Of a stretch of 64,000 nt of DNA, positions 33,458 to 42,354 are shown in pieces. Location: the NCBI GenBank assembly GCA_021773035.1, contig JAJFKU010000055.1, forward strand, positions 55,136 through 119,135, read 5' to 3'. Below the pieces are notes generated by a model that worked only from the letters and a program-made list of their open reading frames with translations, had not been told where the DNA came from and made no database searches. The first letter of the stretch is position 1. Each line of letters opens with the position of its first letter. Both the position numbers and the translations under genes were made by a program. The stretch is from Woeseiaceae bacterium. Its GTDB lineage: Bacteria > Pseudomonadota > Gammaproteobacteria > Steroidobacterales > Woeseiaceae.

Positions 33458-36046
33458 CTACTCCGCGACCTGCTGCTCGATTTCCCGCAGTAAATTCATG
33501 TCGCCGTCAAGAACTCGTACGGTATATATACCAGGGTCAAAAACTCTAAGTGTCTGGGTCCGACCCTGCAATCGGACGGTATAAACAATCTCTCCGGTCT
33601 GTTGGTCGACCACCTGGACGACCGGCTCATCCAGCGGCAGGTTTTTCAGCACCGGCAGTCGCGGCCCTTGCCTGGGATAGCCGTTATCGAGGTAGTTCAG
33701 CGTTACCGGCCAACCGTCGAATTGCTGTGCATCTTTCGCGGTTGGATCGACCCAGCGCGGCCAGGCTTCAATCTCGACTGACCGCTGCCGAGGATCGAAG
33801 GTCAGAATATTGTAGCCGGGTGCCCGCTCGTTGATTGCTACCGGCTCCACACTCGTCTCGGTGGGGTTTGCTACCGCCAGAACGGTAATCGGATTGCCAA
33901 AGCCGTCGTGGTACTCGCCGAGGTTGCGCGGCATCCCCTCCTTGTAATTCAACGGGTACTCCCTGGGGAACCAGCGCCGCGGCCAGACATTGGAAATGGC
34001 GGGTGACCCAACCGCCCAGCTACCGTCGTTCCAGCTATCAATCCCGTATTGAAACGTTGTTCCGAGGTGAGTGTCTCCAGCTACGTGCAGAGCAAAGCCT
34101 TTGCGCATCTTCAGCAGCGCTTTTTGCCTCGGCGTCTGCGGCCATCCATTGGTATCGAAATCCTGAACCGGAATATCGTCCGTGGGGTATTCGCCCGCCG
34201 GAACCGGACTCATACCGCGATCGATGTTTGCTTCAACTTGTGCCCGGGGTCGTGTCTGGACGCTGGAGAACAGAGTAGCCGATACCAGGACCTTCATGCG
34301 CACGTCGTCCGCCCAGTCTGCGGCCCAGTGTTCCAGAAAGTCCAGCTGTCGCTGCCCGAGCAATTGCGCACCGTCGACGTCTCCGGTCTCGCGTGCGTCA
34401 AATTCCGCATTTCTCGCAAAGCCGTTGTAGATATCCGCTTGTGGCAGGAACTCGGACGGTGCCGATTTCCACTTGCGATCCTCAATCACTGCGAAACTGA
34501 CACCGCCGTAAGTCATGTCCGTATAGTAGACCGGTATGCCTTGCTGAACCGGTGTCGAATCGAACGGATCGGGCAGATGTGCCGTCTGTGTTCGATGCAC
34601 GATCTTCACCCATTCGGCATCCATTTTGTAGCCGCCCGAATCCTGGGCTTCAGCACCAACCCCTACCGCGGCGCGACCGCCGCTTCCCCAGATGTTGCCG
34701 TGATAAACATCGTGGTCGTCAATCGCGAAAACGCTGGGGCGGTCCCGAAACACATCGCGGAAGGCCCAGCCGAACTGGTACCACTTGCGCAGGTAATCGA
34801 GGGTGGCTGGTTCGAGCGGCGCTCGCTGCACCCCGTATCCGGCGTTGCCCTCATAGATCTGGTCGCCGCTGAAAATTACGGCATGCGGCGAAAAACTCAG
34901 TACATTCCTGACCATGTTCTGATGCGGAAAACCGAGATCGAGGTGGCAGCTCAGACTTGCCACGACCAGACGAGATTCAACGGCAGGTTCGACGCTGAAC
35001 CTGCCCCGATAGAAATGGTTGCTGCGCTCACCGGAGCGGTCCGTCATTTCGTAATGCAGGCGATACGGTACCGCGGTGCCGGTACTCCAGTCCTCAAGAC
35101 GGAAGTGCGCCGTGTACGACTGCGGATCTATGGTCGCAACCTGTACCGTTTCGAACTCGTCGCTATCTGCACTTCCCAACTGCAGCGCAACGCGCTGACC
35201 GGCGCCGGCCGGCAGCGGCAGCATTTGCGCCGTCACTTTCAGCGTGCCCCGATCGGCGGTGTACATCGCAAAGGCGATCGGGCCGAATTCACGCGATGCA
35301 TCGACCGCCAGCCCATTGCCGCCGACCACCCAGTTGCGAAACGAATAGCGAACGCTCCCGGTACGTCGTGTATCGACCCTGTCGCGGAGTTCGGCACCCT
35401 CACCCTCGAGTTCACGGGTATCCGATTCGCCGGAATGGCAGGAAAGTCCCAGGCCGCCTGCCAGCAGGCTTGCCGGTAGTTCGTCACGCTTTGCCTGCCC
35501 CAGCAGTTTGCCATGCTCATCGCGCGCGAATAGCGACACTTCCCAGACATCGACAGCCTTCTTTGCGATCAATTCCAGGCTGACAGGGCCACCAGCCAAG
35601 GCCATGCGATCACCTTCAAACTCGCCGACGAACAAAGTGCCGTCCGCAAGGATTCCGGCCTTGGTCCCCTGGCCCCGAACGGCGCTGTCTCGATAATCCG
35701 AGTAGCGCCCCTTGATACCGAAACGAAAACCCACGTAGCCATCGTCGCTCGCTGTATCCGTATTTGCGAGCGGTTCAACCGTCACCTGCATACGGAGTGT
35801 TTCTGCCTGGTCGCCAAGCCCGTGTGTCAACAGATAGACGTTTCGCTCCGCGCCTGCAACAAAGCACTCGAGTGCGCCATCGCGAACCCGCCAGTCCTGC
35901 AGCGGATTCGTCCAGATCTCCGCACCGGCAAATGGCCCGTCGATCAACCGGTCCCAGTTGCTCCGATAGATGTCCTGTTCGGGTTCCGAGGAACAGGCTG
36001 AAACGAAACACAGAACAGACAGGGTAAATAGCGTTGAAAACTTCAC
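33458..36046 (-). CDS. PhoD-like phosphatase lipoprotein with N-terminal beta-sandwich domain
   Basis: 862 residues. Lipoprotein signal (LFTLSVLCFVSAC, C18). Residues about 25-230 resemble a concanavalin-like/DUF1080 beta-sandwich (IWTNPLQDWRVRDGALEC; DGYVGFRFGIKGRYSDYRD). From about 345 a PhoD-type metallophosphoesterase follows: VASLSCHLDLGFPHQN, FSGDQIYEG, AIDDHDVYHGN, GDTHLGTTFQYG. A C-terminal beta domain ends the protein. PhoD enzymes hydrolyse phosphodiesters. Here, inside a sulfatase operon, it may act on a decorated glycan. GTG start; 34 bases upstream of the SDR and 23 downstream of the sulfatase. Confidence 0.83.
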   Translation of the reverse strand: MKFSTLFTLSVLCFVSACSSEPEQDIYRSNWDRLIDGPFAGAEIWTNPLQDWRVRDGALECFVAGAERNVYLLTHGLGDQAETLRMQVTVEPLANTDTASDDGYVGFRFGIKGRYSDYRDSAVRGQGTKAGILADGTLFVGEFEGDRMALAGGPVSLELIAKKAVDVWEVSLFARDEHGKLLGQAKRDELPASLLAGGLGLSCHSGESDTRELEGEGAELRDRVDTRRTGSVRYSFRNWVVGGNGLAVDASREFGPIAFAMYTADRGTLKVTAQMLPLPAGAGQRVALQLGSADSDEFETVQVATIDPQSYTAHFRLEDWSTGTAVPYRLHYEMTDRSGERSNHFYRGRFSVEPAVESRLVVASLSCHLDLGFPHQNMVRNVLSFSPHAVIFSGDQIYEGNAGYGVQRAPLEPATLDYLRKWYQFGWAFRDVFRDRPSVFAIDDHDVYHGNIWGSGGRAAVGVGAEAQDSGGYKMDAEWVKIVHRTQTAHLPDPFDSTPVQQGIPVYYTDMTYGGVSFAVIEDRKWKSAPSEFLPQADIYNGFARNAEFDARETGDVDGAQLLGQRQLDFLEHWAADWADDVRMKVLVSATLFSSVQTRPRAQVEANIDRGMSPVPAGEYPTDDIPVQDFDTNGWPQTPRQKALLKMRKGFALHVAGDTHLGTTFQYGIDSWNDGSWAVGSPAISNVWPRRWFPREYPLNYKEGMPRNLGEYHDGFGNPITVLAVANPTETSVEPVAINERAPGYNILTFDPRQRSVEIEAWPRWVDPTAKDAQQFDGWPVTLNYLDNGYPRQGPRLPVLKNLPLDEPVVQVVDQQTGEIVYTVRLQGRTQTLRVFDPGIYTVRVLDGDMNLLREIEQQVAE

Positions 36047-36069
36047 AGCTGCATCCTATTGATTGGAAC

Positions 36070-37581
36070 CTACTCGCGAGGCACTTCGAAATTCCAGTTA
36101 TCGATCACCGCCGGTTCGCGCGACGCCATAATCCGGCGAATCTTTTTCACTACGTCATCGTGTGCCGCGGCGACGTTCGTCGTTTCGGCGATATCCGTCG
36201 ACAGGTCGTATAGCTCGATGGGGGCATCGGGGTTGCGCTTTATGTTCTTGCGGATGCCCTTCCAGTTTCCCATGCGTACCGCCTGCTGACTCCCGAGTTC
36301 CCAATAGAGCGATTCATGCTGCTGCTGGCCGTCACGGCCCAGCAGGGTGTCGGCAAACGATAGGCCGTCTGAGCCCTCATTGGCCGTAGCACCCGAAATG
36401 TCGGCGAAGGTCGGCATCATGTCCCACATCGCCGATACATGATCGTTTGTCGTGTTCTTCTCAATCCTGCCTGGCCAGCTTGCGATGAACGGCACACGAA
36501 TGCCGCCCTCGCGAACGTCGCCCTTGAGGCCGCTAAGGGGCTTGGCGCTCTCGAAGAATGCGGAATCCGAACCGCCGTTGAAGGTCGGCCCGTTGTCACT
36601 GGTGAAGACGATCAGCGTGTTCTCGGCAAGCCCGGTTTCTTCGAGCCTGGCGACGATTCGCGCTACATAACTGTCCATCCGCGTCACCATCGCGGCATAG
36701 GCCGCGCGCGGTGTGCGGTGCGGCAAATAGGTCAGCCAGGTATTAAGCTCACGCGCGGTATACGGCGTCTCCGGAAAAGCACCGTCGTATTCCGCAAGAC
36801 TGTCCTCGGGTACCTGCAGGGACACATGCGGAATGGTCACGGCGAAATACAGAAAAAAGGGCTGGTTCTTGTTGTCTTCAATGAACCTGACTGCCTCGTC
36901 AGCCATCAGATCCGGTGCGAAATCTTCCTGCACAAAATCCCGGTAAGACTCGGGATCATTTTCGTCGAGGCCCTCCTGCAACACCTGGTGGTCTTCAATC
37001 CAGTCGTTGCGAAGCATAACGACCGACTTGTTTCGCCAAAGGTGCGTTGGATAGTAGTTGTGCGCATACTTCTGGTCGAGATAGCCGAAGAAATGATCGA
37101 AGCCATGATCGTTCGGCTGCCCCGTCGAGCCGGGTCCACCGAGGCCCCACTTTCCGATAACAGCGGTTTTGTAGCCCTGCTCCTGCAGCATACTGCCGAT
37201 CGTTCGTGTACCCGCCGGTAGTGGATACTGGCCGAGCTCTTCGTCCCAACCACCTATGGAGTAGTTGCCGCGTACGGTACTCCTGGCTGTACTTTTGCCC
37301 TCGACGAAAGTCGATCGGGCAGGCGCACAGACCGGGCTCCCGGAATAGTGTTGGGTGAATCGCATGCCGTTGTTCGCCAACTGGTCGATGTGTGGCGTTC
37401 GAATTTTCGACTGGCCATAAACACCCACCTCGTTGTAACCGAGATCGTCGGCGAGAATGTAGATAATGTTCGGTCTTCTGTCGCTACCGGCCGTTTCTGC
37501 AAGCGGCTCTTCCGCCCGGCAGGCAGCAAGCGAAAAAGCAGCAAACAGTAATCCGATCTTCGAAAAACAGATACTCTTCAT
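36070..37581 (-). CDS. Cys-type sulfatase lipoprotein (first of two)
   Basis: 503 residues from ATG 37581; the longer frame upstream overlaps the GH109 gene. Lipobox C21 (LAAC). Alkaline-phosphatase fold: IIYILADDLGYNEVGVYG with metal Asp pair, and CAPARSTFVEG with C85 as the residue converted to formylglycine. The core is CxPAR rather than the usual CxPSR. FTSDNGPTF and GLKGDVREGGIRVPF follow. It removes sulfate esters in the periplasm or outer membrane. It needs a formylglycine-generating enzyme not seen in this window. Part of the nine-gene operon. Confidence 0.92.
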   Translation of the reverse strand: MKSICFSKIGLLFAAFSLAACRAEEPLAETAGSDRRPNIIYILADDLGYNEVGVYGQSKIRTPHIDQLANNGMRFTQHYSGSPVCAPARSTFVEGKSTARSTVRGNYSIGGWDEELGQYPLPAGTRTIGSMLQEQGYKTAVIGKWGLGGPGSTGQPNDHGFDHFFGYLDQKYAHNYYPTHLWRNKSVVMLRNDWIEDHQVLQEGLDENDPESYRDFVQEDFAPDLMADEAVRFIEDNKNQPFFLYFAVTIPHVSLQVPEDSLAEYDGAFPETPYTARELNTWLTYLPHRTPRAAYAAMVTRMDSYVARIVARLEETGLAENTLIVFTSDNGPTFNGGSDSAFFESAKPLSGLKGDVREGGIRVPFIASWPGRIEKNTTNDHVSAMWDMMPTFADISGATANEGSDGLSFADTLLGRDGQQQHESLYWELGSQQAVRMGNWKGIRKNIKRNPDAPIELYDLSTDIAETTNVAAAHDDVVKKIRRIMASREPAVIDNWNFEVPRE

Positions 37582-37615
37582 CGACCCTTCCATACGATGA
37601 CTCGACTCATGTCTA

Positions 37616-39088
37616 CTACAGCGAAATTTCGAGCGGCCTGGCCTGTTTCCAGGCGCCGCGGGTAAAGTCGGGAATATCCACCGATTTACTGCGGTTGACC
37701 ACCGATTCATGACTCAGCGGAAACAGTGAAGACCAGGCTGCGCCGTCATACACATTCTGGTCCAGCGGAACACCGTTGCGCAGACAGTGAACGTTGCGCC
37801 AGTGCATCATGAAGTCCATACCGCCGTGCCCACCCGCCTGTTTCGCGATTTCAGCCATGTTTTTCCAGAACGGATGATCGTAACGCTTGTACCACCGGCT
37901 CATATCTCTATCCCAGCTATGATAAGTACGTGCGCTGGGCTTCTTACCCTCACGGCCGGCCGCTTCCCAATCCGCGACAGTTCGCTCAAGCTCCGCCTCA
38001 TAGTCCTGCCGGATTCCGTCCGGCAGCATCTCCAGTGCAACACGGCTGGGGAACCCGCCGAAAGCGCCGTTGGTGCCCTGAATCAGATTCAGCCGGCTGT
38101 ATGGCCGTGCCGTTGTCGTGTCGTACTGCACGAGAATCGAACGCCCTTTGGCCGTTTTTATCAGCGTGCTGTTCATATCGCCCTTGATGTACTTGAGCTG
38201 ATTGCGCTCGTGCTCGGCTGGAAATTCGCGGCTGGCGTATTCGCTTCTCCCGAGCGCGGGCGAACTGAGGGATGTCATGTAATCGAATCGGTCGCCACGG
38301 TTAATGTCCATGAACTGCGCGATCGGTCCAAGGCCGTGCGTCGGGTAGATATTGCCACGCATCTTCGTGTGGTAATAAGTTCGCCATGAACCTGTGCCGC
38401 GCGCTATCTGCTTCATCTGCATGCGCAGGTCGTGAATGTAGGCGCCTTCGCCATGCGTCAGGTCTCCGAAAAGCCCTTGCCGGACCATGTTGAACACCAT
38501 CATCTCGTCGCGGCCGTAGCAGACGTTTTCCAACATCATGCAGTTCATCCGGGTCTTCTCGGAAACCTCTACCATTTTCCACATATCGTCGATGGTCGTC
38601 GCCAGCGGCACTTCGACCAGCGCGTGTTTTTCGGCTTGCATCGCATCGACGGACATCGGTTCGTGCCAGCGCCATGGCGTGGAAATGACCACGGCGTCAA
38701 TGTCATCCCGCTCCAGGAGCTCGCGGTACGCGTAGTCGTGACCGGTATAGTAGTCCGGTTCCTGCAGGCCGGACTTCGCCACCGCTTCTTTGGCATTCGC
38801 CAACGAAATATCGTCTGTGTCGCAGACGGCCTTCACTTCTGCGCCCTGAAGGCTCAGCAACAGGCGCAAGTGAGTCAGGCCGCGTGCGCCGGTCCCTATC
38901 AAACCGAAACGAACGGAATCCAGTTTCGGGGCGACGAAATCGATCATCGTATCTGCGGCCGACGAAGGGGCGCGCTGCGACTGCCCTGCAGTCGCAATCG
39001 ACGGGCCTATGGCAACGCCGGCGGCGATCTTTGCAACCCCTTTCAGGAAATCTCTGCGGTTGTTGCCGCTGGAATTGTTGTCACTCAT
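37616..39088 (-). CDS. Tat-exported Gfo/Idh/MocA protein, GH109-like
   Basis: 490 residues. Tat signal NRRDFLKGVAKIAAGVAIG, then a Rossmann domain (FGLIGTGARGLTHLRLLL; EVKAVCDTDD; DAVVISTPWRWHEPM). The segment NIYPTHGLGPIAQFMDINRG is characteristic of glycosidase family 109, whose founding member is an NAD-dependent alpha-N-acetylgalactosaminidase. The Tat signal fits a cofactor-bearing periplasmic enzyme. GH109 sequences are widely over-annotated, so an oxidoreductase role on a sugar is the alternative. AGGAG lies seven bases before the ATG. 14 bases downstream of dgoA. Confidence 0.85.
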   Translation of the reverse strand: MSDNNSSGNNRRDFLKGVAKIAAGVAIGPSIATAGQSQRAPSSAADTMIDFVAPKLDSVRFGLIGTGARGLTHLRLLLSLQGAEVKAVCDTDDISLANAKEAVAKSGLQEPDYYTGHDYAYRELLERDDIDAVVISTPWRWHEPMSVDAMQAEKHALVEVPLATTIDDMWKMVEVSEKTRMNCMMLENVCYGRDEMMVFNMVRQGLFGDLTHGEGAYIHDLRMQMKQIARGTGSWRTYYHTKMRGNIYPTHGLGPIAQFMDINRGDRFDYMTSLSSPALGRSEYASREFPAEHERNQLKYIKGDMNSTLIKTAKGRSILVQYDTTTARPYSRLNLIQGTNGAFGGFPSRVALEMLPDGIRQDYEAELERTVADWEAAGREGKKPSARTYHSWDRDMSRWYKRYDHPFWKNMAEIAKQAGGHGGMDFMMHWRNVHCLRNGVPLDQNVYDGAAWSSLFPLSHESVVNRSKSVDIPDFTRGAWKQARPLEISL

Positions 39089-39101
39089 ATTTTAGCTCCT
39101 T

Positions 39102-39764
39102 CTATTCGTCGTCCGGCTCGTAGATTCGTCCCGGATTATTAATCATCGCCGCCACTGCCCGCCGCAGTGCGATCGTTTTCTCGCCGACCGCCCGGGCACT
39201 CACGCCGGGCCGGAACAATGCGCTGCCAATCCCGAACCCGGAAGCCCCGGCGTTCAGGAATGCGGCCATATTGGATTCATCGATCCCGCCAACGCACAGC
39301 AACGGAATGTCTTCGGGCAATATCGAAGACAGGGCCTTGACGGCCGCTGGAAGCAGGTGATCGCACGGAAACAGTTTCAGGTAGTCGGCGCCGCTTCTGA
39401 TCGCGAGGTAGGCCTCACTGGGTGTGGCGACACCGGGGATCGAAATGAGTTGCGCGTTTTTTGTTGCCTTTATCAGCGCCGCGTCGGTGTGCGGAGAAAC
39501 CGCGAAAACGGCCCCTGCCACCTTGAGTTCGACTAACTGCTCTTTACTTGTCACAGTGCCCGCGCCGATAGCCACCTGTTGGCCAAAACGTTCGGTGAGC
39601 CTGGCGATGGCGTCGACGGCACCGGGGCGATTGAGTGGAACCTCCAGCGCTCCGATACCGTTTTGAACCAGTTGAGTACCGATATCCACGGCAATTTCAG
39701 GCTGTAGCCCTCGCAGAATCGCCATCACCGGGAAGGCCTCGAATCCCGCGCCCAGGCGTTTCAC
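39102..39764 (-). CDS. dgoA: 2-dehydro-3-deoxy-6-phosphogalactonate aldolase
   Basis: 220 residues from GTG 39764, overlapping the dgoK stop as GTGA. KDPG/KDPGal aldolase fold: MAILRGLQPEIAV, GALEVPLNRP with catalytic Glu, IGAGTV, and the Schiff-base lysine in YLKLFPCD. Cleaves 2-keto-3-deoxy-6-phosphogalactonate to pyruvate and glyceraldehyde-3-phosphate. The DgoA rather than Eda assignment rests mainly on the adjacent DgoK. Confidence 0.9.
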   Translation of the reverse strand: MKRLGAGFEAFPVMAILRGLQPEIAVDIGTQLVQNGIGALEVPLNRPGAVDAIARLTERFGQQVAIGAGTVTSKEQLVELKVAGAVFAVSPHTDAALIKATKNAQLISIPGVATPSEAYLAIRSGADYLKLFPCDHLLPAAVKALSSILPEDIPLLCVGGIDESNMAAFLNAGASGFGIGSALFRPGVSARAVGEKTIALRRAVAAMINNPGRIYEPDDE

Positions 39765-40708
39765 GCGACTTCCCCGATAACGCCGAGCCTTGCGGCAATG
39801 CTCTGCAGTCCGTTCCACGTCATCCGTTCACTGTCGAACAGCGTGACGCGGCAACCGACATCTTTCAACGCAGCACTATAGACACTCGCAAGCCTCCCGG
39901 AAGCAAGCAGCGAGATATCGACGTGCTCCGTAAATTCCCGGGCAGCTGCTATCTCCGTACCTACCAGTAGCCCGCTTAGATAGCTGCTCGCGTCACTCTT
40001 GCTCAGCTTGCCACTGATATCGAGAGCCCGGATTAGAAAAACGTCGGATAACAGGTTTCCGTTGCCCTGCGCAGCCTTTAGCCCGGCCCTGAACGAGTCG
40101 TTGTCCGATCGCCCCGGCCCTTGCGCGGAATACCGGAGAATGGAGTGGCGCATCAGGAGTTCGTAAATCTCGCCAGTCATAAAGGTCCGAAATCTCGCCA
40201 GTTTGCGGTGCTCGAGAACGGCCCACTTTGAGTGTGTCCCCGGAAGGCAGACCACCTGGGTCGCGAAGCGCTCCTGCTCCAGCAAACCAAGCAGCTGCGT
40301 TTCCTCGCCGCGTATCAGGTCATGACAGGCAAACTCCGGCACGGATGAGCGCATGCCGGGCACGAAAAAGTATCGCCGCCCATTACGCTCGATGGCCACG
40401 CAACTGTCGGCAAGCCCGTCCAACTCGGCGGGACAATCTATGTGACCGGAATCGCACCAGCCTTCGCGGCTTGTCACCATACCGCACAGCAGGACGGGCG
40501 CTTCCGCGTATTCTCGAAACCAGTCGGCGACAAACTGGCTCAGGTACAGGTGAGCAGCATCGCCGCGACGATACGGAACGCGAGCGACTCGCGACTCGAC
40601 GGGGTTAGCCGCCGCCGCGTTCATGAGGCTTGCCCGAACGTGCGTACCACCCCAGTCGACGCCGATGAAGATTTGCTCTTTATTGCGAACGGCGGGTGAC
40701 TCTAGCAT
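39761..40708 (-). CDS. dgoK: 2-dehydro-3-deoxygalactonokinase
   Basis: 315 residues. Phosphorylates 2-keto-3-deoxygalactonate at O-6. Family blocks agree closely with E. coli DgoK: FIGVDWGGTHVRASL, RGEETQLLGLL, LPGTHSKWA, FRTFMTGEIYELL and YLSGLLVGTEIA. The start overlaps the creatininase-family gene's stop by seven bases, and the end overlaps dgoA. The pair identifies the pathway end as KDGal to KDPGal to central metabolism. Confidence 0.95.
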   Translation of the reverse strand: MLESPAVRNKEQIFIGVDWGGTHVRASLMNAAAANPVESRVARVPYRRGDAAHLYLSQFVADWFREYAEAPVLLCGMVTSREGWCDSGHIDCPAELDGLADSCVAIERNGRRYFFVPGMRSSVPEFACHDLIRGEETQLLGLLEQERFATQVVCLPGTHSKWAVLEHRKLARFRTFMTGEIYELLMRHSILRYSAQGPGRSDNDSFRAGLKAAQGNGNLLSDVFLIRALDISGKLSKSDASSYLSGLLVGTEIAAAREFTEHVDISLLASGRLASVYSAALKDVGCRVTLFDSERMTWNGLQSIAARLGVIGEVA

Positions 40709-41466
40709 CGCAGGGAACGCACATCCGTAAGCGCCGTCACCAGGCTGGAGACGACGGCTTCGCTAATGCGTGCGCCCGTCTCTGCAGATGCCATGTCGGG
40801 ACGGCCCACCACCCCGGAACCGCCGGAAATCTCCGCCATGTCCCGGGCATACGAGGCTTTGGCGGCGGTCAGCATGTCCGACTGTGCCCAGGCGAAGGTT
40901 GCGGGATTTTCGGGATTTCGGATGGCGTCGCTGCGCACCTCGTCCGGGATAGCATGCAGCAGAAGAGAGGTTTCGAACTCGCAGGCATGGCCGACACCGC
41001 CGGGGCCGGACTGCTGAATAGCCTTTAAGCGATCGCTTGCCAGCTTCCACCAGGTAAACATGAAAAAGCTTGCGTGATCCCAGCGCGCGCCGAACTTTTC
41101 CAGCATTACCTCGCCGATAGCGAGGTTGCCGCCATGACTGTTGAAGAGCACGCACTTTCGGAAACCGTGATGCAGCACGGACTCGACGATGTCTTCAACG
41201 TACCGCGACAGCGTTTCGTGGCGAACTGACAGCGTGCCCGGAAAACTCATATGATGTGCGGAGCAGCAAACTTCGATTTGCGGCAGAATCAACACGTCGT
41301 CGGCCATCTCCCGATCAATGTGATCCAGAAAGTAGCGGCCGAGGAATGCATCGGTCATCAACGGTAAATGCGGCCCGTGCTGCTCGATCGCGCCGAGATT
41401 CAGAATGACGGGAATATCGCGATCGAGCATCGCGATTTCGGGACTTGTCAGCGCCGACCATCTCAC
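40702..41466 (-). CDS. Creatininase-family metallohydrolase
   Basis: 254 residues from GTG 41466, which overlaps the upstream stop as GTGA; GTG 41481 is the alternative. Zinc-site motifs of the family: LNLGAIEQHGPHLPLMTDA (Glu, His, Asp), FNSHGGN, and GHACEFETSLLL with Glu. Members hydrolyse cyclic or linear amides (creatinine, FAPy, mycofactocin peptide). In this sugar-acid operon it may open a lactone or remove an N-acetyl group. That is inference. Confidence 0.87.
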   Translation of the reverse strand: MRWSALTSPEIAMLDRDIPVILNLGAIEQHGPHLPLMTDAFLGRYFLDHIDREMADDVLILPQIEVCCSAHHMSFPGTLSVRHETLSRYVEDIVESVLHHGFRKCVLFNSHGGNLAIGEVMLEKFGARWDHASFFMFTWWKLASDRLKAIQQSGPGGVGHACEFETSLLLHAIPDEVRSDAIRNPENPATFAWAQSDMLTAAKASYARDMAEISGGSGVVGRPDMASAETGARISEAVVSSLVTALTDVRSLRC

Positions 41467-42347
41467 CGGCTCACCGCCCACATTTCTATCTCGACACGAA
41501 AGCCATCAAGCGGCAGTGTCGCCTGAATCGCGGTACGTACCGGAAAAGGCTGCGGCATAAGCTCGGTATAGACGGTATTGAAGCGGGCCCACTCACCGAT
41601 ATCCTTCAGGTAGACATTGACCTTGAAAACGTCTGCCAGACTGACCCCCGCCGCTTCTAGCTGTGTCTCGCAGTTCGACAGTGTGTAGTGGGTTTGTTCT
41701 TCGATAGTGATACCGACGATCTCACCCGCCGGATTGATTGGCGCCTGGCCGGAAATCACGACCAGATCCCGATCGGCCGCAACGCGTATCACCGGCGAGT
41801 AGGGGCCGGCGGTTACATGCTGTTCGGCGTCCGGCACCTGTTTGGCTTCGCCGCCGGTGTCGGGGCATAGCGGGTAGGGCATATAGCCTGTGAACCCCTG
41901 TATCTTCCAGTTGCCGTCCTGCTTTCTGCAGTAGTAGTGAGTCTGCCAGTTCAGGCGGTCGCTACTACCGTCCTTATTCGGCAGAACGCCGTTGAATTTC
42001 TTGCGGGCGATTGCGAAGTCGTCGTTGATTTCTATGCTTCGCAGCGTCGTCAGGGTAAACAACGCCGCCCGTGCCCGGTCCGGGTCGGCTCGTCTGTGAG
42101 TTTCTTTTGCCTGACCCATCCAGGTGTCGCGATAGGCTGTAAGCGACGAAAAAAACGGTTTCCAGCTATCCGGGTCGCGACTCTGGCCGGCGTCTACGCC
42201 GAAAAAACCGTCCGTAACGAAGTCGTTCTCGACCGACTCCCAATCCACGGCGAGGTAGGCGTCGATATCCCGGTACACAAGCATGTTCCAGATCGCTGCA
42301 CGATCCGGGTCGACGTTGTCGAACGGGTTTTCATCGTATCTCGGCAT
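41463..42347 (-). CDS. NTF2-like/RidA two-domain fusion protein
   Basis: 294 residues. Residues 1-155 look like an NTF2/SnoaL alpha+beta fold (IWNMLVYRDIDAYLAVDWES; YYCRKQDGNWKIQGFTGYMP). Residues 165-294 are a RidA/YjgF domain (GPYSPVIRVAADRDLVVISGQAP; CETQLEAAGVSLADVFKVNVYLKD) with the active-site Arg in FPVRTAIQ, which in RidA enzymes hydrolyses enamines/imines. A normal RidA is one domain of about 130 residues. It sits between dehydratase and hydrolase genes, eight bases after the first. It suggests that an imine intermediate, hence an amino sugar, is handled. Confidence 0.82.
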   Translation of the reverse strand: MPRYDENPFDNVDPDRAAIWNMLVYRDIDAYLAVDWESVENDFVTDGFFGVDAGQSRDPDSWKPFFSSLTAYRDTWMGQAKETHRRADPDRARAALFTLTTLRSIEINDDFAIARKKFNGVLPNKDGSSDRLNWQTHYYCRKQDGNWKIQGFTGYMPYPLCPDTGGEAKQVPDAEQHVTAGPYSPVIRVAADRDLVVISGQAPINPAGEIVGITIEEQTHYTLSNCETQLEAAGVSLADVFKVNVYLKDIGEWARFNTVYTELMPQPFPVRTAIQATLPLDGFRVEIEMWAVSR

Positions 42348-42354
42348 GATTCAC

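Noticed and set aside
34049..35479. 476-residue plus-strand frame
   Set aside because: Fully antisense to the PhoD-like gene, which has clear motifs; the antisense protein resembles nothing.
36439..37221. 260-residue plus-strand frame
   Set aside because: Antisense to the first sulfatase gene; composition is Arg/His-rich as expected for a shadow.
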